A DNA stretch of 64,000 nucleotides from Alistipes sp. (GTDB lineage Bacteria; Bacteroidota; Bacteroidia; Bacteroidales; Rikenellaceae). Made by a program: the position numbers and the translations under genes. Location of the stretch: assembly GCA_017504265.1 (NCBI GenBank), contig JAFVRN010000038.1, positions 62,001 to 126,000 of the forward strand, read 5' to 3'. The notes beneath the pieces were generated by a model. It worked only from the letters and a program-made list of their open reading frames with translations. It did no database searches and was not told the DNA's origin. Each line of letters begins with the position of its first letter. Positions within the stretch are counted from its first letter, which is position 1. Shown here in pieces: positions 33,283 to 41,958 of this stretch.

Positions 33283-33357
33283 GGTGGAAGATGGGATTCG
33301 AACCCACGACCTTAGGAACCACAATCCTCTACTCTAACCAGCTGAGCTACATCCACC
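33283..33357 (-). tRNA. tRNA-His (anticodon GTG)
   Basis: The minus strand gives G(-1), acceptor GTGGATG, D arm GCTCAGCTGGTTAGAGT, anticodon loop TTGTGGT with anticodon GTG, and T arm CGTGGGTTCGAATCCCA. The extra 5' G opposite C73 is the tRNA-His identity mark. CCA is not fully encoded. Acceptor and anticodon stems each contain one mismatch, as may be expected in this lineage. Confidence 0.93.
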
Positions 33358-33384
33358 GTGTAGATTTGTTTCCAAATCGGTGTG

Positions 33385-33415
33385 CAAATATACGAACTTT
33401 TTTCTTTCTGCCAAA
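33385..33415 (-). promoter_or_regulatory. Promoter of tRNA-His
   Basis: On the minus strand TTTG (33412-33415) and TATATTTG (33385-33392) are 19 bases apart, a full consensus match. Confidence 0.78.
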
Positions 33416-33687
33416 ATTTTTAGCACTTATTTTGTAAAAATTATATTTATCTACACATATACCGAGATGTAACATCCAATGTAAGATATTTTTCCGGCAT
33501 TTTTTATATTATTTTCGATCTATTTGAAGCAGATAATTTATATTTGTAAGGTGTAAACCAAGGATTAAAAGAGATAGTAACACTAATAATTGTAACGCAT
33601 TACTATATTGCCACCCTGCTTATATCCATAATAAATGCAAGATATTTAGACGTAATTTTCACTCTAATACTGCACACTATACTAAAA

Positions 33688-33715
33688 AATGAGGCAACCT
33701 TGCAGTTACCCCATT
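33688..33715 (-). terminator. Terminator after the S1/P1 nuclease gene
   Basis: On the minus strand AATGGGGTAAC / GTTGCCTCATT pairs over 11 positions using two G-U pairs that exist only on this strand; TTTTTAG follows. Confidence 0.78.
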
Positions 33716-33735
33716 CTTTGGTGATTGTATAAATA

Positions 33736-34506
33736 TCAATATATCTCTTCGAGCAACGAGGCTAAGCGTATACCTCCTTTAAGCAGTTGTTCCTCGATAA
33801 TCGGGGTGTACTTGGCGACATAATCGTACGAGATATTTGTACCGGCAGGGGTCTCCTCATATATCTGAGACGTGATAGTCAGAGTATCAGAAATCCACGA
33901 CACCACATCTCCTTGCATATACGACTTGCATTGGCTCTTTGTTACTCTATCTATCTGCTCCTGCCACTCCTTATAGCTCCAACGATGTGCAGCCTCGACG
34001 ATGTCGCTATCCCATGCCGAGTGAAGATTGGTAGACTTACCAAAGAACTTTACTTTAATACCATTACCGCCCCTATCGCTAACACGACCTACGTGCATAG
34101 GGTTATGCAAGTCGCCAACCAGGTGTATCAGCATCATAAGTTGAACACGCTCCTCAGCAACAGAGAGCTCGCCACTTTTAAGGCGCAGTACAATATCGTT
34201 TATAGCAACCACAACGTTACCCTTAGGCTCCTTATACGCTCCCTCATAGCCATCTGCGGCGTGCTCTATATTGCAATAATGCCACGTCTTGGTATAGCTG
34301 TACTCCGAAGTATGACTTGCATTATCCATCCAGTTAGCAACGTATACCATAGAGCGACAATCGAGAATTTGCTCTATACTACGCTTGGCTCGCTTGGATA
34401 GATGCTGCTCGGCAATATATGCCACTACATCGTGTCCCTTAGGCCCCCACGCAACAGATATTGCAGGGATAAATACTAAAACGAAAAATAGGGTTAGCTT
34501 ACGCAT
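33736..34506 (-). CDS. Secreted S1/P1-family zinc nuclease
   Basis: The 256-residue protein has a signal peptide (LTLFFVLVFIPAISVA) directly followed by WGPKGHDVVAYIAEQHL; the mature N-terminal Trp and the His are zinc ligands in this family. Others are visible in VANWMDNASH, KTWHYCNIEH, LIHLVGDLHNPMHVGRVSDR and NLHSAWDSDIVE. It should degrade single-stranded DNA/RNA outside the inner membrane, perhaps for nutrient salvage. The start at 34506 (MRKLTLFF) is preferred over 34524 because the longer version would begin inside the rho terminator hairpin. Confidence 0.95.
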   Translation of the reverse strand: MRKLTLFFVLVFIPAISVAWGPKGHDVVAYIAEQHLSKRAKRSIEQILDCRSMVYVANWMDNASHTSEYSYTKTWHYCNIEHAADGYEGAYKEPKGNVVVAINDIVLRLKSGELSVAEERVQLMMLIHLVGDLHNPMHVGRVSDRGGNGIKVKFFGKSTNLHSAWDSDIVEAAHRWSYKEWQEQIDRVTKSQCKSYMQGDVVSWISDTLTITSQIYEETPAGTNISYDYVAKYTPIIEEQLLKGGIRLASLLEEIY

Positions 34507-34523
34507 ACTTATATTATTAAACA

Positions 34524-34550
34524 TAAGGCTGACGTTGAAGGTCAGCCTTA
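34524..34550 (-). terminator. Terminator after rho
   Basis: A perfect 10-bp stem TAAGGCTGAC / GTCAGCCTTA with a 7-base loop lies 6 bases after the rho stop; the minus strand continues TGTTTAATAAT, a weak T-run. Confidence 0.7.
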
Positions 34551-34556
34551 CGCTAT

Positions 34557-36254
34557 TTATTGATTCATTGTTGCAAGAAACTCATCGTTATCTCTCGATA
34601 GGTTCATCTGCTTCTGCAAGAATTCCATAGCCTCAACAGTGGTCATATCCGAAAGATGCTTACGCAATATCCAGGTACGTTGCATAACACCCGGCGTTAG
34701 AAGCAAATCCTCGCGACGCGTACCCGATGCGATAACATCCACAGCCGGATAGATACGCTTGTTGGATAGCTTGCGATCGAGTTGCAACTCCATATTACCC
34801 GTACCCTTGAACTCCTCGAAGATTACCTCATCCATCTTAGAGCCCGTGTCGATAAGTGCTGTTGCAATGATAGTCAAAGAGCCCTTCTCCTCGGTATTAC
34901 GTGCTGCACCAAAGAAGCGTTTAGGCTTATGCAAAGCGTTGGCATCGACACCTCCTGATAGCACCTTACCCGAGGCTGGTTGCACAGAGTTGTATGCACG
35001 CGCAAGACGTGTTATAGAGTCAAGGAATATGACAACATCGTGACCACACTCCACCATACGTTTCGCCTTTTCGAGAACCATCTCAGCAACCTTTACATGG
35101 CGTGATGCCTGCTCGTCGAAGGTAGAAGCAACAACCTCGGCCTTGACGTGACGCGCCATTTCGGTAACCTCCTCGGGACGCTCGTCTATAAGCAACACTA
35201 TCATATATACTTCGGGGTGGTTGTCGGCAATGGCATTAGCAATAGACTGCAACAACATTGTCTTACCTGTCTTTGGTTGCGCTACAATCAATGCACGCTG
35301 ACCCTTACCGATAGGTGCAAAGAGATCTATAATGCGGTTAGACATCGAGTTATGGCCATTGCCGGTAAGCACAAACTTCTCGCTCGGGAAAAGAGGTGTA
35401 AGGTATTCAAACTGCTGACGATCACGAATATAATCGGGTTTGAGGCCATTGATTAGATTTACATGAACCAATGGGAAGTACTTCTCGCCCTCCTTGGGTG
35501 GACGTATTGTACCAGACACCGTATCGCCTGGTTTCAGGCCAAATAACTTGATCTGTGATGGCGATACGTATACATCGTCCGGAGAGTTAAGATAGTTGTA
35601 ATCTGCCGAGCGAAGGAAGCCGAAGCCGTCGGGCATAATCTCTAACACACCCTCACCCTCTATCTCAGCCGTAAAATCATCTTTGGTAATATCCGCATCC
35701 TCTATCTCCTCTTCGGCATACTCCTCATCATAGGCATACTCTACCTCATCATTACCAACCTCATCTGCTATATGTTCGGCATCAGCCTTGCGAGATATAT
35801 CGCTCGTATCGTAACTATTATCATCTGCGACAGCACTCTGCTCTGCCTGCGACTCATCAGCAGGGGTTTCTACTGTTTGAGGTTGTGACATATACTTGGG
35901 TTTACGTCCTCTACGCTTAGGCGTAGGCTCGACAGCAACGATATTCTGAGGTTCTGCCACCTCACCCTCCGGCTCCGGCTCTGCCACTGCAACTGCTACA
36001 GCTGCGGGTGATACGGATGTACTTCCCGAACCATCGATCTTCACTCCACCCATACGTGGTCTGCGGCCACGACGTGGGCGCAACTCCTCCCTATTCGCAT
36101 CGCTTTCAGAATGATTACCGCCATTTGAAGCGACGGCAATAATCTTTTCGAGCAACTCTCCCTTTTTCATATTGGATGGCGTAATTCCTAAAACCTTGGC
36201 TATCTCACGTAGCTCCAATATTGTTTTACCATCCAACGCTGATAAATCTTGCAT
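34557..36254 (-). CDS. rho: Transcription termination factor Rho with long acidic insert
   Basis: Rho is the hexameric RNA helicase that ends transcription. The 565-residue protein starts with a Rho N-terminal helical domain ([20 protein letters not shown]), then has about 150 residues of low-complexity sequence ([39 protein letters not shown]), then the cold-shock RNA-binding fold ([20 protein letters not shown]), the P-loop [29 protein letters not shown], and the R-loop [14 protein letters not shown]. Such disordered inserts are typical of Bacteroidota Rho; the insert of Bacteroides thetaiotaomicron Rho has been reported to drive condensate formation. Whether this one does is inference. Confidence 0.96.
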   Translation of the reverse strand: MQDLSALDGKTILELREIAKVLGITPSNMKKGELLEKIIAVASNGGNHSESDANREELRPRRGRRPRMGGVKIDGSGSTSVSPAAVAVAVAEPEPEGEVAEPQNIVAVEPTPKRRGRKPKYMSQPQTVETPADESQAEQSAVADDNSYDTSDISRKADAEHIADEVGNDEVEYAYDEEYAEEEIEDADITKDDFTAEIEGEGVLEIMPDGFGFLRSADYNYLNSPDDVYVSPSQIKLFGLKPGDTVSGTIRPPKEGEKYFPLVHVNLINGLKPDYIRDRQQFEYLTPLFPSEKFVLTGNGHNSMSNRIIDLFAPIGKGQRALIVAQPKTGKTMLLQSIANAIADNHPEVYMIVLLIDERPEEVTEMARHVKAEVVASTFDEQASRHVKVAEMVLEKAKRMVECGHDVVIFLDSITRLARAYNSVQPASGKVLSGGVDANALHKPKRFFGAARNTEEKGSLTIIATALIDTGSKMDEVIFEEFKGTGNMELQLDRKLSNKRIYPAVDVIASGTRREDLLLTPGVMQRTWILRKHLSDMTTVEAMEFLQKQMNLSRDNDEFLATMNQ

Positions 36255-36323
36255 ATATAAAACTATTGATTGAACTCAGCTCTCAGAATCGAGCTAAGGT
36301 TTGTTTATCGGTTAAAAGCATTG

Positions 36324-36353
36324 CAAATATACTATTTTTTTTATTATTACAAC
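36324..36353 (-). promoter_or_regulatory. Promoter of rho
   Basis: On the minus strand TATATTTG (36324-36331) is a full -7 match; GTTG (36350-36353) lies 18 bases upstream. Leader about 60 nt. Confidence 0.6.
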
Positions 36354-36414
36354 ACTTCACTACACTATTTTTTATATTTTATTTCGCTTTATAGTTATTT
36401 TACGAATTATGTAT

Positions 36415-36422
36415 TAAATTTG
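36415..36422 (+). promoter_or_regulatory. -7 element before the pRiA4b ORF-3-like gene
   Basis: TAAATTTG fits TANNTTTG, 26 bases before the ATG at 36448. No clear -33 element. Confidence 0.45.
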
Positions 36423-36447
36423 TAGGACATAAGCAAAATTGAGTTAT

Positions 36448-36954
36448 ATGAATATCATTTTTAAGTACCGTATGCTTAGCGACGAAAGCGACAATTTCGT
36501 TCGTGACTTTGAATTATACCCCGATATGACACTCAGCGAATTTCACAGCTTCCTGTGTCAGGCACTCGGCTATGACGACTGCATGGTATCTATATTCAAA
36601 TCCGATGCCGAATGGCGTCCGGTAGAGGAATTTACTCAGTTGGATATGGGCGACGATCTTCCCGGCACGCCTCGTTGCATGGATAATGTACGTCTAATGG
36701 ATGTGAACAACGATTTCCACGACCGCCTTATCTACACATTCGATATGCTCAACAACCGTTCATACTATCTTGAGCTTATAGATATGCAGCGTCCGGCAGC
36801 GGGACTAAGTTATCCACGTGTAGCCTTCGAACATGCACCCGTTCCCGATCAATATGACCCCGAAGCTACCGAACAGGCAGGCTCGATATTCGACGAGATG
36901 ATGAGTGACTACAACGAGTTTGATGGCGACGACAGCTATGACGACGAATACTAA
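36448..36954 (+). CDS. Plasmid pRiA4b ORF-3-like family protein
   Basis: The 168-residue protein fits the family found as a passenger of IS1096 and on pRiA4b, but here chromosomal: NIIFKYRMLSDESDNFVRDF, the segment FHSFLCQALGYDDCMVSIFK, RLIYTFDMLNNRSYYLELID and a very acidic tail (FDEMMSDYNEFDGDDSYDDE). It is a cytoplasmic protein of unknown function. In Bacteroidales it commonly precedes miaA, as here, with a short overlap. ATG at 36448 is chosen over an in-frame TTG three codons upstream. Confidence 0.85.
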   Translation: MNIIFKYRMLSDESDNFVRDFELYPDMTLSEFHSFLCQALGYDDCMVSIFKSDAEWRPVEEFTQLDMGDDLPGTPRCMDNVRLMDVNNDFHDRLIYTFDMLNNRSYYLELIDMQRPAAGLSYPRVAFEHAPVPDQYDPEATEQAGSIFDEMMSDYNEFDGDDSYDDEY

Positions 36955-37873
36955 GCGAGGTACGCTCATCGTTATCGTAGGCCCTACGGGTTCAGGCAAG
37001 AGTTCATTAGCAGTCACTCTTGCCCGCCATTTTGATGCCCCAATCATCTCTACAGACTCACGCCAGGTATACCGAGGCATGGCCATCGGCACAGCTCAGC
37101 CCACAACCGAGGAGCAAGCTGCCGCAACCCACTACTTTATAGCAGACCGAGAGCCGGAGAGCGACTTCAACTGCGGACGATACGAAGTAGAGGCATTAGC
37201 TCTGCTCGACAAGCTCTTCCAAGAGAGCGAATATGTTATTGCCGTAGGCGGCTCAGGATTGTATATTCAGGCGTTGTGCGACGGCATGGACAAGCTGCCC
37301 GAGGCTGATAATCTCCTACGACAAGAGCTTAAACAGCGTCTCGATAATGAGGGTTTAGATAGCTTGGTCGCAGAGCTACGCACGCTCGATCCAGACTACA
37401 TAGAGCATGTAGACACAAAAAACCCCGCACGCATAATGCGCGCATTGGAGGTGTGTATATCAACAGGCATACCCTACTCCATACAGCGACGTGGAGAGCA
37501 GAGCGAGCGAGCGTTTAATATAATAAAGATAGGCACTGATCTACCACGCGATATACTCTACGAACGTATCGACAAACGTGTTGATATGATGGTTGCCGAC
37601 GGACTCCTATCGGAGGTGGAAGCACTACTTCCAAAACGAGAGCTAAACGCCTTGCAAACAGTAGGATATAGAGAGTTATTCGAATATTTCGATGGACGTA
37701 TTACACTCGACGAGGCCATAGACCTCATCAAGCGCAACTCACGACGCTATGCCAAGCGACAGCTGACATGGTTTAGGCGTGACAATCGCATAGCGTGGTT
37801 CAACCCCTCCGACATAGAGGCGATAATATCACATATCAAGCGACAAAGAGCATCCGACCTACACAGCCGATAG
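36938..37873 (+). CDS. miaA: tRNA dimethylallyltransferase
   Basis: MiaA adds a dimethylallyl group to A37 of tRNAs reading UNN codons. The 311-residue protein has the P-loop [20 protein letters not shown], the substrate motif STDSRQVYRGMAIGTAQPT, a core AVGGSGLYIQALCDG and the C-terminal block NALQTVGYRELFEYFDG with RRYAKRQLTWFRRD. The start MTTNTKRG (36938) overlaps the previous gene by 17 bases; an ATG at 36905 would overlap by 50 and adds unconserved residues. Confidence 0.95.
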   Translation: MTTNTKRGTLIVIVGPTGSGKSSLAVTLARHFDAPIISTDSRQVYRGMAIGTAQPTTEEQAAATHYFIADREPESDFNCGRYEVEALALLDKLFQESEYVIAVGGSGLYIQALCDGMDKLPEADNLLRQELKQRLDNEGLDSLVAELRTLDPDYIEHVDTKNPARIMRALEVCISTGIPYSIQRRGEQSERAFNIIKIGTDLPRDILYERIDKRVDMMVADGLLSEVEALLPKRELNALQTVGYRELFEYFDGRITLDEAIDLIKRNSRRYAKRQLTWFRRDNRIAWFNPSDIEAIISHIKRQRASDLHSR

Positions 37874-37904
37874 AGGCAAAGGTGTGAGAATATAATCTAT
37901 TGAT

Positions 37905-38534
37905 CTACTTTTTCTTATCAGGGTCGAACAGCAGGATACCTATCGACAATCCGAATTTGTTGGGTAGCCACTCTGCCGAGCCATTAAACGGATCGGGATT
38001 CTCCGGCTCCTTCCATTCGGGGCGATGAGGATACATATCAATGACACCATCCATAGAGTAGCCGTTATAACGGCTCTCCATAAATGAATAGCCGAAGAAT
38101 ACGTCGAGAAGCCATCGTTTGGCAAACTTATACTCATAGCCTACTGCAAGGCCGAACATCGCGCCATAACCCTTGCAGTATCTATTTTGAAAGCCTATCT
38201 TACCATTATGTATCTCCGGTTTTGACATCTTGAAGGCCATCATTCCTGCGTTGGCAGCCACATAAAAGCCCTTGAAACTCTCATTTATATAGAAACGGTA
38301 TTCATTCATAAATATACCGAAATGAAAGGGATGATCTTTGATAGACTGCCACGGAGAGTATACAAACTCTGTCTGAAACGACGAATGTTTAGAGAGACGA
38401 AACTCAACTGACGGATTGATAACACCCGCCAATGCATATACACCATTTAGTTTAACATACCCCTGCGCCGTGGCATTATTACCGGCACAACAGAGGGTTA
38501 TAACAATCATCAAGAGCGATAATAACTTCCTCAT
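37905..38534 (-). CDS. DUF3575-like outer-membrane protein
   Basis: The 209-residue protein has a signal peptide (LLSLLMIVITLCCAGNNATA) and a small beta-barrel pattern: YVKLNGVYALAGVINPSVEF, FGIFMNEYRFYINESFKGFY, AMFGLAVGYEYKFAKRWLLD, ending NKFGLSIGILLF. This is the DUF3575 style of Bacteroidales outer-membrane protein; no function is known. The start at 38534 gives a normal signal peptide and lies 16 bases after fmt; a longer frame to 38579 would overlap fmt. Confidence 0.82.
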   Translation of the reverse strand: MRKLLSLLMIVITLCCAGNNATAQGYVKLNGVYALAGVINPSVEFRLSKHSSFQTEFVYSPWQSIKDHPFHFGIFMNEYRFYINESFKGFYVAANAGMMAFKMSKPEIHNGKIGFQNRYCKGYGAMFGLAVGYEYKFAKRWLLDVFFGYSFMESRYNGYSMDGVIDMYPHRPEWKEPENPDPFNGSAEWLPNKFGLSIGILLFDPDKKK

Positions 38535-38550
38535 ATGCCATACTTTGTTT

Positions 38551-39516
38551 TTAGGTAAAACTAACCTCCGAGGCATCACGCCATCCTAATAGCAACTCTT
38601 TGATAGTCATACGACGTTTGCCGGCCAATTGAAGTTCATCTATATATACCACGCCGTCGGCACAACGTACGCCCAAATAGCCACGACCATCGGTTAGCAC
38701 ATCGCCATAATTGCAAGACGATGACGCAGCTTCGAAGTGTGCGCTAAACACCTTCACGGAGCCAACCTCCGCACCACCCTTATATATAGCAGACCACGCA
38801 GCGGGATATGGCGAAAGGCCTCTGATGAGGTTTATAATATCACGACCCGAACGTGACCAATCTATACGGCAGTCCTCCTTGAAAATCTTTGGTGCAGGAT
38901 GCAGCGTACTCTCGTCGATAGACATCTGCTCGATAGTCTCATACCCACCCTTGGCAATCTTATCGACAGTTTGCACGACAAGGCCGGAACCGATGTGCAT
39001 CAACTTATCGTAGAGCGAACCTATATTATCCTCATCGAGAATATCCACAGCTTGCTGCTCAATGATATTGCCCTTGTCAATCTCGTGATTAAGCAGGAAG
39101 GTGGTGACACCCGTACGCTTCTCGCCATTTATAATAGCCCAATTGATAGGCGCAGCACCACGATACTCTGGCAGTAGCGAGGCGTGCAGATTAAACGTAC
39201 CGAGACGAGGCATAGACCATACAACCTCCGGCAACATTCTGAAAGCTATGACAATGCCCAAATCGGGTTGCAATGCTCTTAACTCCGACAAGAAGGCCTC
39301 GTCACGCAACTTCTCAGGTTGCAGTATCGGCAGCCCCAACTCTTCGGCGGTAAGCTTCACATCGCTCTTGTGCATCTTCTGTCCACGTCCTGCCGGCTTA
39401 TCCGGAGTTGTCACAACGGCAACAATATTATAACCTTCGCTATGCAGTCTACGCAGCGACTCCGAGGCGAACTCCGGAGTACCCATAAACACTATTTTCA
39501 AACTCTTAGAATCCAT
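38551..39516 (-). CDS. fmt: Methionyl-tRNA formyltransferase
   Basis: Fmt formylates the initiator Met-tRNA using 10-formyltetrahydrofolate. The 321-residue protein begins LKIVFMGTPEFASESLRRL, has VVTTPDKPAGRGQKM, the catalytic block FNLHASLLPEYRGAAPINWA with the active histidine, ITFLL-type strand TTFLLNHEIDKGNIIEQ with the catalytic Asp, and the C-terminal tRNA-binding domain (IDWSRSGRDIINLIRGLSPY). Length is normal. It is 9 bases after the LptF/G-type permease. Confidence 0.96.
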   Translation of the reverse strand: MDSKSLKIVFMGTPEFASESLRRLHSEGYNIVAVVTTPDKPAGRGQKMHKSDVKLTAEELGLPILQPEKLRDEAFLSELRALQPDLGIVIAFRMLPEVVWSMPRLGTFNLHASLLPEYRGAAPINWAIINGEKRTGVTTFLLNHEIDKGNIIEQQAVDILDEDNIGSLYDKLMHIGSGLVVQTVDKIAKGGYETIEQMSIDESTLHPAPKIFKEDCRIDWSRSGRDIINLIRGLSPYPAAWSAIYKGGAEVGSVKVFSAHFEAASSSCNYGDVLTDGRGYLGVRCADGVVYIDELQLAGKRRMTIKELLLGWRDASEVSFT

Positions 39517-39525
39517 AATATCAAT

Positions 39526-41004
39526 CTATTTCTTCACTCTAAAAAGCCTCTTGATTCTCTTGGGTATTCGCTTCGATATCGCACGACGCATCTTGCGTAT
39601 ACGCACATCATACCAATCCATATCAAGCAACGAGGTATCGTTAGTAGCCTTATAGGTAAGGTATATCGCCAACGGCGTAAGCACAAAGATGGGCAGCCAC
39701 ATACCATACAGTGCATCCCACGTACCCTCCTTGGACATCTTCTCGCCCGAAATGCTGATAATGTAGTAGATAACAAAGAATACCACAGAGATAACAATAG
39801 GCATACCCAAGCCACCCTTACGAATAATTGCCCCGAGTGGCGCGCCAATCATAAAGAATACGATGATAGATACGGGCAATGTAAGTTTTCGATGCCACTC
39901 ATTTTCGGTACGATACAACTGCGTGAGAGCAAGTTTCGAGGAGTGTTCATCGTAGGAATAAGCTCCTTGCGACGAGCGAGCAGCACTCGATGCCTTACTG
40001 TATATCTTAGCCCTTTCACGTATCGATATACCTTTTAGTGAGTCGTTTATATTTATGGCACGATACTCCTGTTTGTTTGGTCGAAGCGTATCACCGGGCA
40101 TAATCGTAGTATCTTGTACGAATATCTGCTTTTTGAGCAACGGCTCGTATGAGGCTGTATTACTTCTATCTATTAATATGTGCAGCGAATCCATAAGTTC
40201 TTCAAGCTCAACCATATTACGTGTCTGAGATTCGCTAAACTCACGCGACATATCACCCGGACGTGTAACCTTTGACACCGGAATTGTACCATCCTGTCTT
40301 TCGAATGAGTGCTGACGCATGGTATTACGGTCATACCATTGCGAGTTGCGCGTATGCTCGTATGTTCGACCATTATACAGCGTAACGTATAGGTATGCCT
40401 TATCGTCGGACATCATAATATATCCCGAATCGGCAACGGTAGTGGTCATATTACCATTCTCATCACGTGTATCGAATATCAACACATCGGTCAAAAGACG
40501 TGTCTGCTCGTCCTGATGGCCTACTCTGATACTCATATCCGGCAGGCCATTGAAGAACATTCCATCCTGAAAATTAAGTTCTTGACGCTGCTCTCTGATG
40601 TCGAACATTATATCGTACATACGCTGATTGGCATATGGAACAAGGTTGTTTGAGATGAAGAAACTGCCAAATGCTATGATAGATACGACTGCAATAAGCG
40701 GACTCATAATACGTGGCAAGGATAATCCTGCCGACTTCATTGCAAGCAACTCGAAGTTCTCACCAAGATTACCCATAGCCATAATCGCCGACAGCAACAT
40801 AGCCAGAGGCAATCCCAGAGGGATCATATTTATGGTGGCACAGATGAAGAGTTCGATAATAGTACTCACATCAAGACCCTTACCCGTAAGCTCGTCAATA
40901 TAACGCCACACAAAGTTCATCATCAGCACAAACTGCACGATGAAAAAGGTGGCGATAAGTGGCCCGACATAGGCTTTTAGAACAAGTTTATATATCTTCT
41001 TCAT
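39526..41004 (-). CDS. LptF/LptG-family permease (LPS export)
   Basis: These permeases form the inner-membrane part of the LPS extraction ABC transporter with LptB. The 492-residue protein has three N-terminal membrane segments (GPLIATFFIVQFVLMMNFVW; TINMIPLGLPLAMLLSAIMA; MSPLIAVVSIIAFGSFFI), a large periplasmic beta domain (about 120-385), and three C-terminal segments (VSIIVFFMIGAPLGAIIRKG; VISVVFFVIYYIISISGEKM; WLPIFVLTPLAIYLTYKA). The region is longer than in E. coli, as is usual in Bacteroidota. LptF and LptG cannot be told apart here. It is 2 bases after the metal permease gene. Confidence 0.92.
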   Translation of the reverse strand: MKKIYKLVLKAYVGPLIATFFIVQFVLMMNFVWRYIDELTGKGLDVSTIIELFICATINMIPLGLPLAMLLSAIMAMGNLGENFELLAMKSAGLSLPRIMSPLIAVVSIIAFGSFFISNNLVPYANQRMYDIMFDIREQRQELNFQDGMFFNGLPDMSIRVGHQDEQTRLLTDVLIFDTRDENGNMTTTVADSGYIMMSDDKAYLYVTLYNGRTYEHTRNSQWYDRNTMRQHSFERQDGTIPVSKVTRPGDMSREFSESQTRNMVELEELMDSLHILIDRSNTASYEPLLKKQIFVQDTTIMPGDTLRPNKQEYRAININDSLKGISIRERAKIYSKASSAARSSQGAYSYDEHSSKLALTQLYRTENEWHRKLTLPVSIIVFFMIGAPLGAIIRKGGLGMPIVISVVFFVIYYIISISGEKMSKEGTWDALYGMWLPIFVLTPLAIYLTYKATNDTSLLDMDWYDVRIRKMRRAISKRIPKRIKRLFRVKK

Positions 41005-41006
41005 AA

Positions 41007-41828
41007 CTACTTCTTACTTCGATAGAACGATAAGAGTTTTACAATAATCAGCATCACGCTAAGCGTAAATATAATACAGCTTCCCGTAGGCAGGTTATAA
41101 GCATAGCTCAACACAAATCCCACTATATTGCATACGACAGCTACGACTGCCGACCATAGTGCTATACGGCGATAATCCTTGGTAAGGGTGTTTACTATTA
41201 CCGTAGGAATAGTGATAAGCGATAGCAACAGTACGATACCCATAACCTTGATTGACAACACAATAGTCACGGCTATAAGTATCGACATTATGTAGGCCGT
41301 AAGCGTTGTAGCCACACCCTGACTTCGGGCAAAATCCTCGTCAAAGGTTATAAACATAACATAGCGAAGCGAGAGCAACGAACCAAGCACGATAAATATC
41401 GTCAGCATTGCAAGCCATAATACATCACTATGCGTGACCAAGAGGATATTTCCAAAAAGATAACTTGTCAAATCTGTTGCATATCCCGGGCGCAGCGACA
41501 TAAAGAGCGCACCCAGCGCCATACCCACAGACCAAATTATGCCTATTGCCGAATCTTCGCGTATACTACCCCTTCGTGATGCGTACTCTATTCCCACGGC
41601 CGAAGTTGCAGCAAAGCCAAGAGCTCCCAGCAGAGGATCAAAACCTGCATATAGAGCTATGCCAAGGCCGCCAAACGACGCATGAGTGATACCTCCCGAT
41701 AGAAAGACCATTCGACGTGCCACGATGTAACTGCCTATTATGCCGCAGGTTACACCCGACAGCAGACAAGCCCATAGAGCATTAATTAAGAAATCATACG
41801 AAAATATGTCCTCTATCAAATTTATCAC
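41007..41828 (-). CDS. Metal ABC transporter permease (ZnuB/MntB-like, ABC-3 family)
   Basis: The 273-residue protein has about eight membrane segments and the ABC-3 pattern: FLINALWACLLSGVTCGIIGSYI, RRMVFLSGGITHASFGGLGIA, SREDSAIGIIWSVGMALGA-like middle, and FARSQGVATTLTAYIMSILI, MGIVLLLSLITIPT. It would import zinc, manganese or iron with an ATPase and a binding protein. Neither partner gene is adjacent (the neighbouring genes are mtaB, divergent, and the Lpt permease), so the system must be split. Confidence 0.92.
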   Translation of the reverse strand: MINLIEDIFSYDFLINALWACLLSGVTCGIIGSYIVARRMVFLSGGITHASFGGLGIALYAGFDPLLGALGFAATSAVGIEYASRRGSIREDSAIGIIWSVGMALGALFMSLRPGYATDLTSYLFGNILLVTHSDVLWLAMLTIFIVLGSLLSLRYVMFITFDEDFARSQGVATTLTAYIMSILIAVTIVLSIKVMGIVLLLSLITIPTVIVNTLTKDYRRIALWSAVVAVVCNIVGFVLSYAYNLPTGSCIIFTLSVMLIIVKLLSFYRSKK

Positions 41829-41958
41829 GTCAAACCCTATCTTCTATATATAATGTGCAAATTTACTTTTTTTTCGCAATAGAACGAAAACTTTTTTCAA
41901 AATCATATAACTTTTTGTAACTTCGCCAGCGATTTTTATACTAAAAACGAGATTAGGT

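Larger units (their letters stand above)
33358..33735. other. AT-rich spacer between tRNA-His and the S1/P1 nuclease gene
   Basis: It contains the tRNA-His promoter and the nuclease terminator, described separately. Nothing else is recognisable; no open frame of interest. Confidence 0.6.

Noticed and set aside
36448..36954. pRiA4b ORF-3-like gene as part of an insertion sequence
   Set aside because: No transposase, inverted repeats or target duplication around it, and the miaA linkage is usual in Bacteroidales.
39319..40038. 239-codon plus-strand frame over fmt and the Lpt permease
   Set aside because: It crosses two well-supported minus-strand genes and has a composition typical of an antisense frame.
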